NCBI GenBank assembly: GCA_030584025.1 | Contig: CP129487.1 | Coordinates: 3,315,001-3,379,000 of the forward strand | Source: Cyclobacteriaceae bacterium | GTDB taxonomy: Bacteria > Bacteroidota > Bacteroidia > Cytophagales > Cyclobacteriaceae | Direction: 5' to 3' | DNA: 64,000 nt | In this document: positions 16,924 to 25,877 of the stretch, piece after piece | Layout of the letters: each line of letters starts with the position of its first letter | How positions within the stretch are numbered: the stretch's first letter is position 1 | Program-made: the position numbers and the translations under genes | Notes under the pieces: generated by a model | Seen by the model: the letters and a program-made list of their open reading frames with translations, nothing else | What the model was told of the DNA's origin: nothing | Database searches by the model: none

Positions 16924-17331
16924 TTAGGTTATTGAAAGTGAGGTGTCGATTTCGATTGGGTTGGTGAGTACTTTATGAACCGGGCAAAGTTTTGCAATCT
17001 GGAGTAATCGCATTCGTTGCTCCTCATTAACATTACCGGTTATTTCAATTTCCGTCTTGTATGAAGTTTTTCCATCAAACGGACCGTTTGAAACCTGCAC
17101 ACGGATTTGCTGAACATCCCAACCTTTTCGGTTGGTGTACATACGGAGCGTAATGGCTGTGCATGAGGCAAGACCCATCCGAATGAAATCTCCGGGGCGG
17201 GGACCCAGGTCTTTGCCGCCAACATCCAGCGGTTCATCCGCAATTACCGTATGATCGCGTGCTACCAGTTCGGTTTTATATAAATCATTACCGATTGTTG
17301 CAACGGCTACTTGTACGCCTTCATCATGCAT
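16924..17331 (-). CDS. OsmC family protein (thiol peroxidase-like)
   Basis: A cytoplasmic protein of 135 residues of the OsmC/Ohr superfamily, which reduces organic or lipid hydroperoxides through two cysteines. C57 ('GLASCTAITLRMY') and C116 ('AKLCPVHKVL') are at the family positions. Length and sequence are closer to the YhfA/OsmC-like branch than to Ohr, so the exact substrate is open. Its start is one base from the nitroreductase stop, so the genes are co-transcribed and the context supports detoxification. Confidence 0.88.
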   Translation of the reverse strand: MHDEGVQVAVATIGNDLYKTELVARDHTVIADEPLDVGGKDLGPRPGDFIRMGLASCTAITLRMYTNRKGWDVQQIRVQVSNGPFDGKTSYKTEIEITGNVNEEQRMRLLQIAKLCPVHKVLTNPIEIDTSLSIT

Positions 17332-17332
17332 G

Positions 17333-17935
17333 TTAAAAACTTTTATTCATCACAAAACTTTCCTGAGGATAGCGCAACCGTGGAGCTTCTTCACGTTGTT
17401 TCAAATTATCCGGAAGCTTTTCAGCATCGCCTGGATAACCTACCGCAATCACCACACCCGGTTCGAACTCATCTAAAGGTACGTTTAAATTTTCAACCAG
17501 CTTCTCTTTATCATAACCGCCCATCTGATGAACATTCAAGCCAAGTGCGGTTGCCTGCAACGATAAAAATGCATTGGCTGCTCCCAAATCGTATCGGGCA
17601 GAAGTGTTGGTGCGGCCGTTACGAATAAATTTTGTGCGGGCCAGGCTCACAATCAGCAGCGGAGCATCTACAGCCCAAATGCGGTTGCCTTCCGACAGCG
17701 TTTCGAAAATCCTGTTCCAAAGTTCAGATTGATCTTTGGTTGCATAGATGTATGTCCACGGTTGTTCATTCATGCTGGATGGCGCCCAGCGTGCAGCTTC
17801 GAACAACGATTTTATTTTTTCTTCCTCAACCGGTTGGTTCGAGTAAGCCCGTTTGCTTCGCCTTTCTTGTATTACTTCCAGCACCGGTGCATCGAAACCG
17901 GTAGCAGGTGTTACTTTCTCTAAAATTGATGTCAT
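17333..17935 (-). CDS. Nitroreductase family protein
   Basis: An FMN-dependent NAD(P)H oxidoreductase fold protein of 200 residues. The start 'VIQERRSKRAYSNQPVEEEKI' (in parts, about 20-40) is the FMN-phosphate binding signature, 'ARWAPSSMNEQPW' follows, and 'DLGAANAFLSLQATALGLNVHQMGG' marks the dimer/FMN face. 'VAVGYPGDAEKLP' near 170 is also typical. Members reduce nitroaromatics or quinones; the position between pirin and OsmC fits quinone or electrophile detoxification. The cofactor is inferred from the family. Confidence 0.9.
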   Translation of the reverse strand: MTSILEKVTPATGFDAPVLEVIQERRSKRAYSNQPVEEEKIKSLFEAARWAPSSMNEQPWTYIYATKDQSELWNRIFETLSEGNRIWAVDAPLLIVSLARTKFIRNGRTNTSARYDLGAANAFLSLQATALGLNVHQMGGYDKEKLVENLNVPLDEFEPGVVIAVGYPGDAEKLPDNLKQREEAPRLRYPQESFVMNKSF

Positions 17936-17992
17936 AGTTTCTAAGTCTGGTAATAGATTAACAACACAGCATAAAAACAGTTCTGTATTACC

Positions 17993-18862
17993 TTAATCTT
18001 CAATGAGTATACCCATTTTTCCCATCTGATAATCGCGCATCGCCTCCATAATCTGCGTTTGGGTGTTCATCACAAACGGGCCATGGGAAACCACCGGTTC
18101 GTTGATTGGTTTTCCGCTTAACAGCAAAGCCCTTGTTTTTTCCAGACCTTCAATCAAAATTCCTTCACCATCTTGCTTGAAATGAATCAGGTGCAATGCT
18201 TCAACCATTCCAAAACCTTCCACACGAAGTTTGCCATCCAACAAGTAAAGCATCAGGTTATGCTCTTCCGGAAATGGAATCTCCAATTTTCCACCCACTT
18301 CAACTTCAAGCGTGGCAGCATTCACCTCAACTTGTGAGGGAATCGGGCCCTTTAATCCAAGTAAGTTTCCTGAGAATACTTTTGCTTTGACTTTCGCATC
18401 ATCGCTTTTAAAAGTCGGCACCGCTTCCGCAGCAAGCGGAAAATAAGCCGGCTGGTCCATCTTGTGTTTTGCCGGTGTGTTAATCCATAACTGAATGATT
18501 TCCTGCCGCCCGCCCAATTCATGAATATCATGTGGTGGTCGTTCGCTGTGCATCATGCCCATACCGGCATTCATCCATTGTGCACCACCAGCATACACTA
18601 CACTGTTGTTACCCCGGCTATCGCGATGATGCACACCACCTTGAAAAATAAACGTGACGGGAGAAAACCCCCGATGTGGATGTGGACCTACCCCGGCATG
18701 CCTGGTGTCGACATGTTGCGGCACTTTTATGTTGGCATGATGGAGCAATAAAAACGGATCAAGTTGATCTACCTGTTGGGTAGGTAGCGGTTGGCGAATG
18801 GGCATCCCGCCCATGTCCACCTGATGTGCATAAAGCAAACGCGAAACGGATCTGTATTTCAT
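17993..18862 (-). CDS. Pirin family protein
   Basis: A bicupin protein of 289 residues. The N-terminal cupin holds the metal ligands H61, H63, H105 and E107 ('GPHPHRGFSPVT', 'GMMHSERPP'), as in pirins with quercetin 2,3-dioxygenase activity. The C-terminal cupin (about 160-285) follows with 'GKPINEPVVSHGPFVMNT'. The likely role is oxidation of flavonoid- or quinol-type compounds, or redox-dependent regulation. It is the first gene of the leftward redox group and diverges from the ring-cleaving dioxygenase gene across a MarR-type operator. Confidence 0.9.
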   Translation of the reverse strand: MKYRSVSRLLYAHQVDMGGMPIRQPLPTQQVDQLDPFLLLHHANIKVPQHVDTRHAGVGPHPHRGFSPVTFIFQGGVHHRDSRGNNSVVYAGGAQWMNAGMGMMHSERPPHDIHELGGRQEIIQLWINTPAKHKMDQPAYFPLAAEAVPTFKSDDAKVKAKVFSGNLLGLKGPIPSQVEVNAATLEVEVGGKLEIPFPEEHNLMLYLLDGKLRVEGFGMVEALHLIHFKQDGEGILIEGLEKTRALLLSGKPINEPVVSHGPFVMNTQTQIMEAMRDYQMGKMGILIED

Positions 18863-18881
18863 AGGGTTCTAAACAAAGTTA

Positions 18882-18904
18882 TTACAATTGTTGTATATAC
18901 AACT
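18882..18904. promoter_or_regulatory. MarR-type operator in the pirin/dioxygenase divergon
   Basis: The core GTTGTATATACAAC (18890-18903) is a perfect 14-bp palindrome. Over 23 bases it matches the element in front of the MarR gene (27122-27144) at 19 positions. It lies 21 bases before the pirin start and 84 bases before the dioxygenase start, so one bound regulator could block both directions. Confidence 0.65.
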
Positions 18905-18987
18905 ATTTTAATCCGATTTTCGTTCTTTCACCAAGCCCGCAAACCAAACCGGGCAGAAATGGTTACTTTACTACTAAATTCAAGCAT

Positions 18988-19944
18988 ATGAGCACCCTTG
19001 TTACCGGACTTCACCACGTTACTGCTTTGGCAGACGATGCCCAGAAAAACGTGGATTTCTACGCGGGCATTCTTGGCCTGCGCATGGTTAAGAAAACCAT
19101 CAATTTTGATGCGCCCGATGTGTATCACCTATATTATGGAAACGAAACGGGCAGCCCGGGTACTATCATGACGTTCTTTCCCTTTCCGGGGATGGTAAAA
19201 GGACGGCACGGTAAAGGCCAAATGACGGTAACTTCTTTTTCCGTTCCGGATACCAGCCTGGATTACTGGCTGAAGCGACTAAAGAAATTCAACATCAAAC
19301 ACACCGAACCTCAAAAACGATTTGATGACGAAGTGTTTGTGTACTTTGAAGATGTTCATGGTTTGGGATTGGAACTCGTATTTAATAAAGGAGACAAGCG
19401 TCCGGGTTTTTCATACGGGCAAATACCCATTGAACATGCCGTGAAAGGATTCTATGGTGTGGTACTTTCTGAAGAAGGTTACGAACGCACAGCTGGCTTG
19501 TTGCTGGAAGGTATGGATCACAAGCTTATTGTTGAAAAAGGAAATCGCTTTCGGTATTCCGCCAGTGGTGAGCCTGGTGATTTTGTAGATATTCTCTGGA
19601 CACCCGAAAGCACCCGGGGATTGGGTGGCAGCGGCACCATTCATCACCTGGCCTTTGCCACACCGGATGACAACACGCAATTAGAAGCGCGCGAAAAACT
19701 TTTATCGAAAGGGTATCATGTAACACCGGTTATGGATAGGCAGTACTTTCATTCCATCTATTTCCGCGAACCAGGTGGTATTCTATTTGAGATTGCCACC
19801 AATCCTCCGGGATTTGCTATTGATGAAGCGCCTACTGCTTTAGGCGAATCGCTGAAGCTTCCACCCTGGTATGAAAAATCGCGTAACAAAATTGAGAAAG
19901 GATTGCAACCCATAAAGGTGCAGACGGATAAATTCATGGACTAA
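18988..19944 (+). CDS. Ring-cleaving dioxygenase (vicinal oxygen chelate), MhqO-like
   Basis: A protein of 318 residues with two glyoxalase/VOC modules (about 5-150 and 155-290). Metal ligands are suggested by H8 or H9 in 'GLHHVTALADD', the second-module 'TIHHLAFATPDD' and the Glu in 'GILFEIATNPPG'. It resembles the extradiol-type MhqO/MhqA proteins of Firmicutes that open hydroquinone rings. The next gene, ten bases downstream, is an MhqD-like carboxylesterase, the same pairing as in the MhqR regulon. Fe(II) dependence is inferred from the family. Confidence 0.88.
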   Translation: MSTLVTGLHHVTALADDAQKNVDFYAGILGLRMVKKTINFDAPDVYHLYYGNETGSPGTIMTFFPFPGMVKGRHGKGQMTVTSFSVPDTSLDYWLKRLKKFNIKHTEPQKRFDDEVFVYFEDVHGLGLELVFNKGDKRPGFSYGQIPIEHAVKGFYGVVLSEEGYERTAGLLLEGMDHKLIVEKGNRFRYSASGEPGDFVDILWTPESTRGLGGSGTIHHLAFATPDDNTQLEAREKLLSKGYHVTPVMDRQYFHSIYFREPGGILFEIATNPPGFAIDEAPTALGESLKLPPWYEKSRNKIEKGLQPIKVQTDKFMD

Positions 19945-19953
19945 CAAAGAAAG

Positions 19954-20577
19954 ATGGCACATCAAAAAAATATTATCGAAGCGGGCAAGCCGTTAAAGGA
20001 TGCAAAGAAAGCGTTGATTATGTTGCATGGTCGTGGAGCGAGTGCGCAGGATATACTTTCATTAAAGGAATATCTTCCGGTTGATGATTTTTACATCGCA
20101 GCGCCACAGGCCACCAACTTTACATGGTATCCATACAGCTTTATGGCTCCTGTTCCACAAAACGAACCGTGGTTGAGTAGTGCATTGAAGTTGTTGAACT
20201 CGCTTGTAAGCGACATTGAAGCAGGCGGAATCAAATCAGAAAATATTTTTGTGTTGGGCTTTTCACAAGGCGCCTGCCTTACACTTGAATTCGCCACGCG
20301 TAATGCCAGGCGATGGGGTGGCGTTGCTTCTTTAACCGGAGGATTAATCGGTGAAAAAATCCATGCTGAAAATTATCTCGGAAATTTCAGCGGAACTCCA
20401 GTTTACATCAGCAACAGCAACAACGACCCTCACGTACCGTTATCGCGAAGTGAAGAATCTAAAAAAATAATGGAAAGTATGGGTGCAGTTGTTTCGTTAC
20501 AAATATTTCCAAACAGACCGCACACCATTCTTAAAGAAGAACTTGATGCTGTAAGCCGAATGATGGCAAACCAATAA
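19954..20577 (+). CDS. Phospholipase/carboxylesterase family hydrolase, MhqD-like
   Basis: A cytoplasmic alpha/beta hydrolase of 207 residues. The triad is S104 in the nucleophile elbow GFSQGA, D158 in 'NDPHVPL' and H190 in 'RPHTI'. The oxyanion region is 'LHGRGASAQD' (24-33). It is co-transcribed with the ring-cleaving dioxygenase (10 bases apart) and likely hydrolyses a product of quinone breakdown. Confidence 0.88.
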   Translation: MAHQKNIIEAGKPLKDAKKALIMLHGRGASAQDILSLKEYLPVDDFYIAAPQATNFTWYPYSFMAPVPQNEPWLSSALKLLNSLVSDIEAGGIKSENIFVLGFSQGACLTLEFATRNARRWGGVASLTGGLIGEKIHAENYLGNFSGTPVYISNSNNDPHVPLSRSEESKKIMESMGAVVSLQIFPNRPHTILKEELDAVSRMMANQ

Positions 20578-20579
20578 AC

Positions 20580-21047
20580 TTACGATTTGCCGTCTTCCGT
20601 AGTGGCCTTCGGGCGGGTATCTTTTGGCAACCAGCTTCCTTCAAATTTGAACTTCAATTTGCCGTTGTAATCGCTGCTGTAGATGGCAACGCGATCAAGC
20701 GTGGCGTTGATTTCATTAAGGTCAAGGCCGGCTGCTTCACGTAGAAACATCACATACAACCAATCGCCTTTTTTGGAAATCCATGATCCGTACAGATTGT
20801 GGTTAATCTCCAGGCAATTTTGATAAAAGCTTTCCACGTTCTTATCCGGTACGGGCAACAACGGACTCATGATCTGGAAATACCAGCGTGTGGGATTGTC
20901 CTGAAAATTAAAGACATCAATCCACACGGTAGAGCCACGATAAATTAATGACCATTGACCTTCTTTTTGTCCCCGGCAGGCTACAGGGTCAACTTTCAGT
21001 CCGCGTATGCTTTCTTCGACTAAAGCTGAGGTTTGTTGTAAGTCCAT
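20580..21047 (-). CDS. YbjN / type III chaperone-like fold protein
   Basis: A cytoplasmic protein of 155 residues with an alpha-beta pattern. Segments 'GSTVWIDVFNFQDNPTRWYFQIMSPLLPVP', 'EINHNLYGSWISKKGDWLYVMFLREAAGLDLNEINATL' (read in parts) are like YbjN-domain proteins, whose fold resembles type III secretion chaperones. Function unknown. It converges on the carboxylesterase gene (two bases between stops) and follows the F420-type oxidoreductase on the same strand, with an 82-base gap. Confidence 0.6.
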   Translation of the reverse strand: MDLQQTSALVEESIRGLKVDPVACRGQKEGQWSLIYRGSTVWIDVFNFQDNPTRWYFQIMSPLLPVPDKNVESFYQNCLEINHNLYGSWISKKGDWLYVMFLREAAGLDLNEINATLDRVAIYSSDYNGKLKFKFEGSWLPKDTRPKATTEDGKS

Positions 21048-21129
21048 TGAATAAAGTTCAAAAAGATTTTTCCTTTAATCAATGGAGTTACAATAGAATA
21101 TTTTCTGACGCGTATTTCTCCTCAAAAAA

Positions 21130-21786
21130 TCAACTTATCAATCTAAAATTAAAGGCACCGTTCTTAGTTGCGCCCCACACCCGCAACCAAATGGGCAGCA
21201 CAGCTTCCGTTCCGCGTGCATTTGTGATGTCGCCCAAATCGAGGATATTCTTTTCCTGCCAACCGAATTCTTTTAAGAGTTCAATAACCTTTGATTTGGC
21301 CCCGGCATCATTCCCGCAGATGTAGTTGATGTGATCTCCCCCACCAATCAGGTTAGGGTTAACCATTAACCCGCACCACATGGTGTTGAGTGTTTTTACT
21401 ACATGGGTTTTCGGAAATGTTTTTTGCATTTCCTCGCCCAGGGAGTTTGTGTTGGATAAAGATGGAATCAAAGAAGGCGGCATTCCGTTACTGAAGTCGA
21501 GCGGGTTGGCAACATCCACACTGATTTTTCCATCTAAGGCATTTCCGGCAGCACGCAATGCATCAATGGAAGCCTCTCCTTTTGTGCAATTAAAAATAAG
21601 TTCACCAAACGTAGCGGCTTCTGCAAACGTCCCAGCGCTTGCACCACTTTTATGCTTCGCCACAAAGGCTAACGCTTTTTCATTGTTTGCAGTACGCGAG
21701 CCCATCATCACCTGATGACCCAATTCAATTAATCGCGAACCGATGGTGTCGCCAACCGTGCCGGTTCCAAATACAGCTATTTTCAT
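21130..21786 (-). CDS. NADPH-dependent F420 reductase-like oxidoreductase
   Basis: A Rossmann-fold protein of 218 residues. The dinucleotide motif GTGTVGDTIGS (7-17) is followed by 'GHQVMMGSR', whose Ser/Arg favour NADPH. The rest, including 'NCTKGEASIDALRAAG' and 'FPKTHVVKTLNTM', fits the F420-dependent NADP reductase/YajP-type family. Bacteroidota are not known to make F420, so a generic NADPH oxidoreductase is more likely. It diverges from an HxlR regulator across clear inverted repeats and is the probable target. Confidence 0.85.
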   Translation of the reverse strand: MKIAVFGTGTVGDTIGSRLIELGHQVMMGSRTANNEKALAFVAKHKSGASAGTFAEAATFGELIFNCTKGEASIDALRAAGNALDGKISVDVANPLDFSNGMPPSLIPSLSNTNSLGEEMQKTFPKTHVVKTLNTMWCGLMVNPNLIGGGDHINYICGNDAGAKSKVIELLKEFGWQEKNILDLGDITNARGTEAVLPIWLRVWGATKNGAFNFRLIS

Positions 21787-21807
21787 GATTTTAAATTTAT
21801 TTTAGTT

Positions 21808-21877
21808 ATTTACTATCAAAAGTATAGTTTTGTTGTGTAGTAAATCAAGTACGTGTTAGCTATGGGAGTTACTATCA
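21808..21877. promoter_or_regulatory. HxlR operator region
   Basis: Several related repeats lie between the oxidoreductase and the HxlR gene. ACTAT (21812-21816) and ATAGT (21824-21828) form a perfect inverted repeat with a 7-base spacer. ATTTACTA (21808-21815) is mirrored by TAGTAAAT (21838-21845). TTACTATCA occurs at 21810-21818 and again at 21869-21877. HxlR regulators bind such inverted TACT repeats in divergent promoters. Confidence 0.6.
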
Positions 21878-21936
21878 GATTTGACAGAATTGGGAAATCG
21901 TCATGATGTACACGGAAAAAATCTTTAAAAAAACTT

Positions 21937-22314
21937 ATGAAAATCAACGATGAGCAGTACAAGTTCGTGATTGACGGACAGGATTACCATTGTGCATTGG
22001 ATGTAACCTCCTCCTTCATTGGCGGAAAATGGAAAACCGTAGTGCTTTGGTATTTGCGTAAAGACAAAAAACGTTTTAAGGAATTAAAAGATGTGATTCC
22101 GGATATTACTGATAAAATGCTGTCACTTCAATTGCGTGCGTTGGAAGAAGATGGCTTGGTGAAGAGAACCATTTTTCCGGAAGTGCCGCCACGTGTAGAA
22201 TATGAACTCACCAAAGAAGGCAAATCGCTGGTTCCTGTTTTGGAAGCCATGGCCGAATGGGGAAGAACTAAAGCGAAGAAGGATGGAAAAATGGTGAAAG
22301 TTTATCTCCGGTAA
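21937..22314 (+). CDS. HxlR family transcriptional regulator
   Basis: A winged-helix regulator of 125 residues. 'CALDVTSSFIGGKWKTVVLWYLRKDKKRFKELKDVIPDITDKMLSLQLRALEEDGLVKR' (residues about 20-75, in parts) is the classic HxlR domain; the single Cys just before it (C20) is placed like the redox-sensing Cys of HypR/YodB-type members. It probably senses electrophiles or disulfide stress and controls the divergent oxidoreductase gene through the repeats at 21808-21877. Confidence 0.92.
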   Translation: MKINDEQYKFVIDGQDYHCALDVTSSFIGGKWKTVVLWYLRKDKKRFKELKDVIPDITDKMLSLQLRALEEDGLVKRTIFPEVPPRVEYELTKEGKSLVPVLEAMAEWGRTKAKKDGKMVKVYLR

Positions 22315-22363
22315 CCGTTTCGGAATTAAACTTTCACGTACAATATTTGTCTAAAACCGAATT

Positions 22364-23452
22364 ATGCATTTGTTCAGATTATTGCTTTTTATTTGCCTGG
22401 TCACTTCCTGCAGCAAGGATTCAGATCCTGCACCAAATCCTGCCGCATTATACTTCCCCCCGATCGGTACATCTACATGGGAAACGGTGAGCCCTGCAGA
22501 CCTCGGGTGGAACACTTCGAAAGTTGCAGACCTGGATGCTTTTCTGGAGGCATCGGACAGCCGCGCGTTAATTGTTTTAAAAGACGGAAAAATTGTGCTG
22601 GAGAAATACAGAGGAAAGCAATTTGATGATGTAACAGACTTTAGCGTTACCAGCAATTGGTACTGGGCTTCAGCCGGAAAAACCTTAACGGCAGCCGTTG
22701 TTGGTATTGCCGAAGAGCAGAACCTGATTGATCTGGATGAAAAAACGTCTACTTATCTGGGAACGGGCTGGACTGATCTTACTATTGAACAGGAAAACAA
22801 CATTACCGTGCGTCATCAGCTTACCATGACTACCGGGTTGGACGATGATGTACCCAACCGCGATTGTACGGATCCGGAATGTTTGATTTTTAAAGCTGCA
22901 CCCGGTACGCGATGGGCTTATCACAATGCCCCCTATACGTTGTTGGATGGCGTGATTGCCAACGCAACTGGCAAAACATTAAATGCTTACCTCAACGATG
23001 AATTGAAATCAAAAACCGGTATGGACGGCCAGTACATTCAAACCGGTGACAATAATGTGTATTACAGCACCGCGCGTTCTATGGCGCGATTTGGTTTGCT
23101 GTTACTTAACAATGGAAAATGGAATGACACCCCAGTTGTTCCGGAAGCATATATTACACTGATGAAATCCTCTTCTCAAAATCTCAATCCTTCGTACGGT
23201 TATCTTACCTGGCTAAACGGAAAGGCCTCTTACATTTTGCCCAATACGCAAGTCAGTATTCCCGGTTCGGTTTCACCCAGTGCACCTGCCGACATGTTTG
23301 CGGCCATGGGAAAAAACGGGCAGATCATCAATGTAGTGCCCTCACAGAATTTAGTGGTTGTTCGTATGGGCGATGTGCCCGATACTTCGTTAGTGCCGTT
23401 TTTATTTCAGGATGATTTGTGGGAAAAACTAAATGAAATCATACCGGATTAA
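22364..23452 (+). CDS. Beta-lactamase-fold serine hydrolase, lipoprotein
   Basis: A serine hydrolase of 362 residues with a lipoprotein signal (Cys 16 in 'LVTSCSKDS'). The active-site motifs are SAGK (about 105-108, nucleophile and lysine) and YHN (about 185-187). The third motif is unclear; a Gly-Lys-Asn-Gly segment near 325 may serve. The substrate is unknown. It overlaps the end of the convergent DoxX-like gene by 14 bases. It differs clearly from the other serine hydrolase at 15315-16418, so it is not a recent duplicate. Confidence 0.87.
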   Translation: MHLFRLLLFICLVTSCSKDSDPAPNPAALYFPPIGTSTWETVSPADLGWNTSKVADLDAFLEASDSRALIVLKDGKIVLEKYRGKQFDDVTDFSVTSNWYWASAGKTLTAAVVGIAEEQNLIDLDEKTSTYLGTGWTDLTIEQENNITVRHQLTMTTGLDDDVPNRDCTDPECLIFKAAPGTRWAYHNAPYTLLDGVIANATGKTLNAYLNDELKSKTGMDGQYIQTGDNNVYYSTARSMARFGLLLLNNGKWNDTPVVPEAYITLMKSSSQNLNPSYGYLTWLNGKASYILPNTQVSIPGSVSPSAPADMFAAMGKNGQIINVVPSQNLVVVRMGDVPDTSLVPFLFQDDLWEKLNEIIPD

Positions 23453-24095
23453 CCTGACTGGTTCGGAATTTCTTGCCCACGGTAAAGAAGACAATAAAAG
23501 CAATCAACCCTTCGATAAAAGGAACACCCAGTTCAATGAAAATATTGGGACTGAGCACTGCGAAGCAAACGATGGTGATAAACATTAATAAGCCCAGCCA
23601 CATCCAATACGAACTTTGAATTACCGGAAGCGACAAACGCACAGGCTGAACATCATCACGAATTAAAAATTGTAACGACCGCAAATCCCAAACCAGTAAA
23701 TAGGTTGTAGCCAACAACATCAACCCGGTAACGAAAGGGGTACCCGTGAATTTGTAGGCAACCGTAATGATGAAAATATTGAGTATCAGTCCAAAGAAAA
23801 TCAGTGCACCCAGCCTCGCGAAGCGTTGTGTCATTAATAAAAAGCCGGCAACAATTTGTGTCCAGCCAATAAACTGCCAGTACAACCCTGAATCGGTCAT
23901 AACCCTAAAAAATTGTTGAATAGGCTGCAAATCCTGAATGGGTTTATCCATGCTGTACATCAGGTTTGAGGTGCCTGTTACTTTTCCCATGCCAAATGCG
24001 GCAATAACAAATGCTCCGCCAATGAGGTAGCGAAGATAAATTGTGAAAATCTGTAAAAAGGTTTTCTGCTTCCAGCGGTCAATAAATGCGAGCAT
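23439..24095 (-). CDS. DoxX-like integral membrane protein
   Basis: A membrane protein of 218 residues with about six predicted helices: 'YLIGGAFVIAAFGMGKV', 'FIGWTQIVAGFLLM', 'ALIFFGLILNIFIITVAY', 'GLMLLATTYLLVW', 'MWLGLLMFITIVCFAV' and 'GLIAFIVFFTV'. The first four resemble the DoxX/DoxD four-helix family. Function unknown. It lies 43 bases after pxpA on the same strand and may belong to that operon. Confidence 0.65.
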   Translation of the reverse strand: MLAFIDRWKQKTFLQIFTIYLRYLIGGAFVIAAFGMGKVTGTSNLMYSMDKPIQDLQPIQQFFRVMTDSGLYWQFIGWTQIVAGFLLMTQRFARLGALIFFGLILNIFIITVAYKFTGTPFVTGLMLLATTYLLVWDLRSLQFLIRDDVQPVRLSLPVIQSSYWMWLGLLMFITIVCFAVLSPNIFIELGVPFIEGLIAFIVFFTVGKKFRTSQVNPV

Positions 24096-24138
24096 AAGTT
24101 ATGATTTTATGACTCCAGACGTTTAAAAAATCCAGATG

Positions 24139-24882
24139 TTACAACGAGCCTGCAGAAATTATGTAGCCCATGGATTGAAGTGATTTATGAATGTGAATTG
24201 CAAATTCAAGTGCGTGGTCACCATCGCCATGAATACAAATCGTATCTGCTTTTATAGGTATAATTTCACCGGTAAGGGTCGTTACACGCTTCTCTTTCAC
24301 AATTTGTTCAACCTGTCTTATCACTTCAGTGGACTGTTTAATCAACGCATGCGGTTGCGTTCGGGGCGTTAGGGTTCCATCCGGTTGGTAGGTGCGGTCG
24401 GCAAATACTTCGTTGGCGGTTTTCAAACCTAATGCTTTTGCTTCGCTGATCATTACGCTTCCACTTAAGCCATAAAAAATCAACTCAGGATTAAAATCCT
24501 TAACAGCCTGAGCCGTAATGTTACTGATCGATTTATCTTTTGCGGCCATGTTGTACAGCGCTCCATGCAGTTTCACATGATGCAACGCTGCCTGCTTTTC
24601 ATTGCAGATTGCCTGGATGATTTCCAATTGTTTCCACACCAGTTGATACAGTTCATCCGCGGAAAGCAGTATTGGCTTGCGGCCAAAGTTTGCTTTATCA
24701 TCAAAGCCGGGATGAGCGCCAATGGCAACATTATGCTTCAAACACAAATCGATGGTGTTGCGCATTGTTTTCTCATCGCCTGCATGATAGCCACAGGCAA
24801 TGTTGGCGCTGCTGATGTACAGCATAATGTCGGCATCGTTCAGCATGCCTTCTCCCATATCGCAATTGATATCAATCTTCAT
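24139..24882 (-). CDS. pxpA: 5-oxoprolinase subunit PxpA (LamB/YcsF)
   Basis: A subunit of the ATP-dependent 5-oxoprolinase that opens 5-oxo-L-proline (pyroglutamate) to glutamate, clearing a spontaneous cyclisation product. Length 247 is typical. The start 'IDINCDMGEGMLNDADIMLYISSANIACGYHAGD' (about 3-36, in parts) and 'IGAHPGFDD' are LamB/YcsF signatures with conserved acidic and His residues. It overlaps pxpC by four bases, completing the operon pxpB-pxpC-pxpA. Confidence 0.94.
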   Translation of the reverse strand: MKIDINCDMGEGMLNDADIMLYISSANIACGYHAGDEKTMRNTIDLCLKHNVAIGAHPGFDDKANFGRKPILLSADELYQLVWKQLEIIQAICNEKQAALHHVKLHGALYNMAAKDKSISNITAQAVKDFNPELIFYGLSGSVMISEAKALGLKTANEVFADRTYQPDGTLTPRTQPHALIKQSTEVIRQVEQIVKEKRVTTLTGEIIPIKADTICIHGDGDHALEFAIHIHKSLQSMGYIISAGSL

Positions 24883-25877
24883 AGTCCAATTTCCCGAAGT
24901 TTGAATTTACATGCTTCCTGCAATTGCCGTAAACTCCTTTCCTGAATCATCATCAAATCTTCTGCTTCCTGAATCGTAACAAATGAAAACGAAATCTCTT
25001 CATTTGGCCTGCTTTGCACCAACCGCGACCGATCAGCAGCAATAACATGCGCGATTCTTGGGTAACCACCGGTAGTTTGATGATCGGCCATTAACGCAAT
25101 AAGTTCACCATTAGGCAACAACTGTAACGTACCAAAAGAGACACCTGCAGAAAGTAATTCTTGGTTTTTGGTTTGCTTCAGGGGCGTTCCGGTTAACCGA
25201 TAACCCATACGATCGCTTTGCCTGCTGATGACAAAATCACGGTTCAAAAAATCCTGCTGTGATTTCTTTGTCAGCCAGTCAAATTCGTTTCCTTGAATGC
25301 ATCTTATCATGGTCTGTGCCAACTTGGTCTGTGTCCTCACAGACCACGAGTAGTAATAGTCCGAAACATTTGCGCGCCATGGAAAAATTTTTGTTTCTGC
25401 TTTTTCTATACTCAAGTTGAAATTGAGTCTGTCTCCTTTCTTTAAAAACCGGCCATCAACTCCGCCAACCTTAGCTTTTGTATGGGTACTATTACTTCCC
25501 AGCCAATTGTTTATTTCGAAACCTCCATGCACCGCCACGTAACACCATGCACCATACAAAACTTTGGTAAACTTCAACTCACTCCCCGATGCCACACGAA
25601 TCGGTTGATTCAACGGAATATGTTGCCCGCCCAGCTTTGCGGAAAAGTCGGCACCACTTAGGGCTATCAATGCCGGTTTAGTAAAACGAAATGTGGAAGC
25701 CGGAAAACTCATTTCGATAACGGCCTCATTCAATTCATTTCCTACTAACGCATTGACAATCTTCATGGCATTCATATCCATTACCCCATTCGGGTTTATG
25801 CCCAAATGTTGAAAACCAAATCGCCCGTTATCCTGAACGGAATCAGCAATACCTGCTTTGATTACTTCGATGCTCAT
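24879..25877 (-). CDS. pxpC: 5-oxoprolinase subunit PxpC (biotin-dependent carboxyltransferase-like)
   Basis: The KipA/YbgK-type subunit of 332 residues, cyclophilin-like fold related to the urea amidolyase carboxyltransferase domain. Markers are 'SVQDNGRFGFQHLGINPNGVMD' (about 13-34, in parts), 'GGVDGRFLKKGD' and 'SDRMGYRLTG'. With PxpB and PxpA it forms the pyroglutamate-opening enzyme. It overlaps both neighbours by four bases. Confidence 0.94.
   Translation of the reverse strand: MSIEVIKAGIADSVQDNGRFGFQHLGINPNGVMDMNAMKIVNALVGNELNEAVIEMSFPASTFRFTKPALIALSGADFSAKLGGQHIPLNQPIRVASGSELKFTKVLYGAWCYVAVHGGFEINNWLGSNSTHTKAKVGGVDGRFLKKGDRLNFNLSIEKAETKIFPWRANVSDYYYSWSVRTQTKLAQTMIRCIQGNEFDWLTKKSQQDFLNRDFVISRQSDRMGYRLTGTPLKQTKNQELLSAGVSFGTLQLLPNGELIALMADHQTTGGYPRIAHVIAADRSRLVQSRPNEEISFSFVTIQEAEDLMMIQERSLRQLQEACKFKLREIGL

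Noticed and set aside
21130..21786. Evidence for F420 cofactor use
   Set aside because: The protein resembles F420-dependent NADP reductases, but no F420 synthesis genes are present and Bacteroidota are not known to make it, so it is named only as a family-like oxidoreductase.
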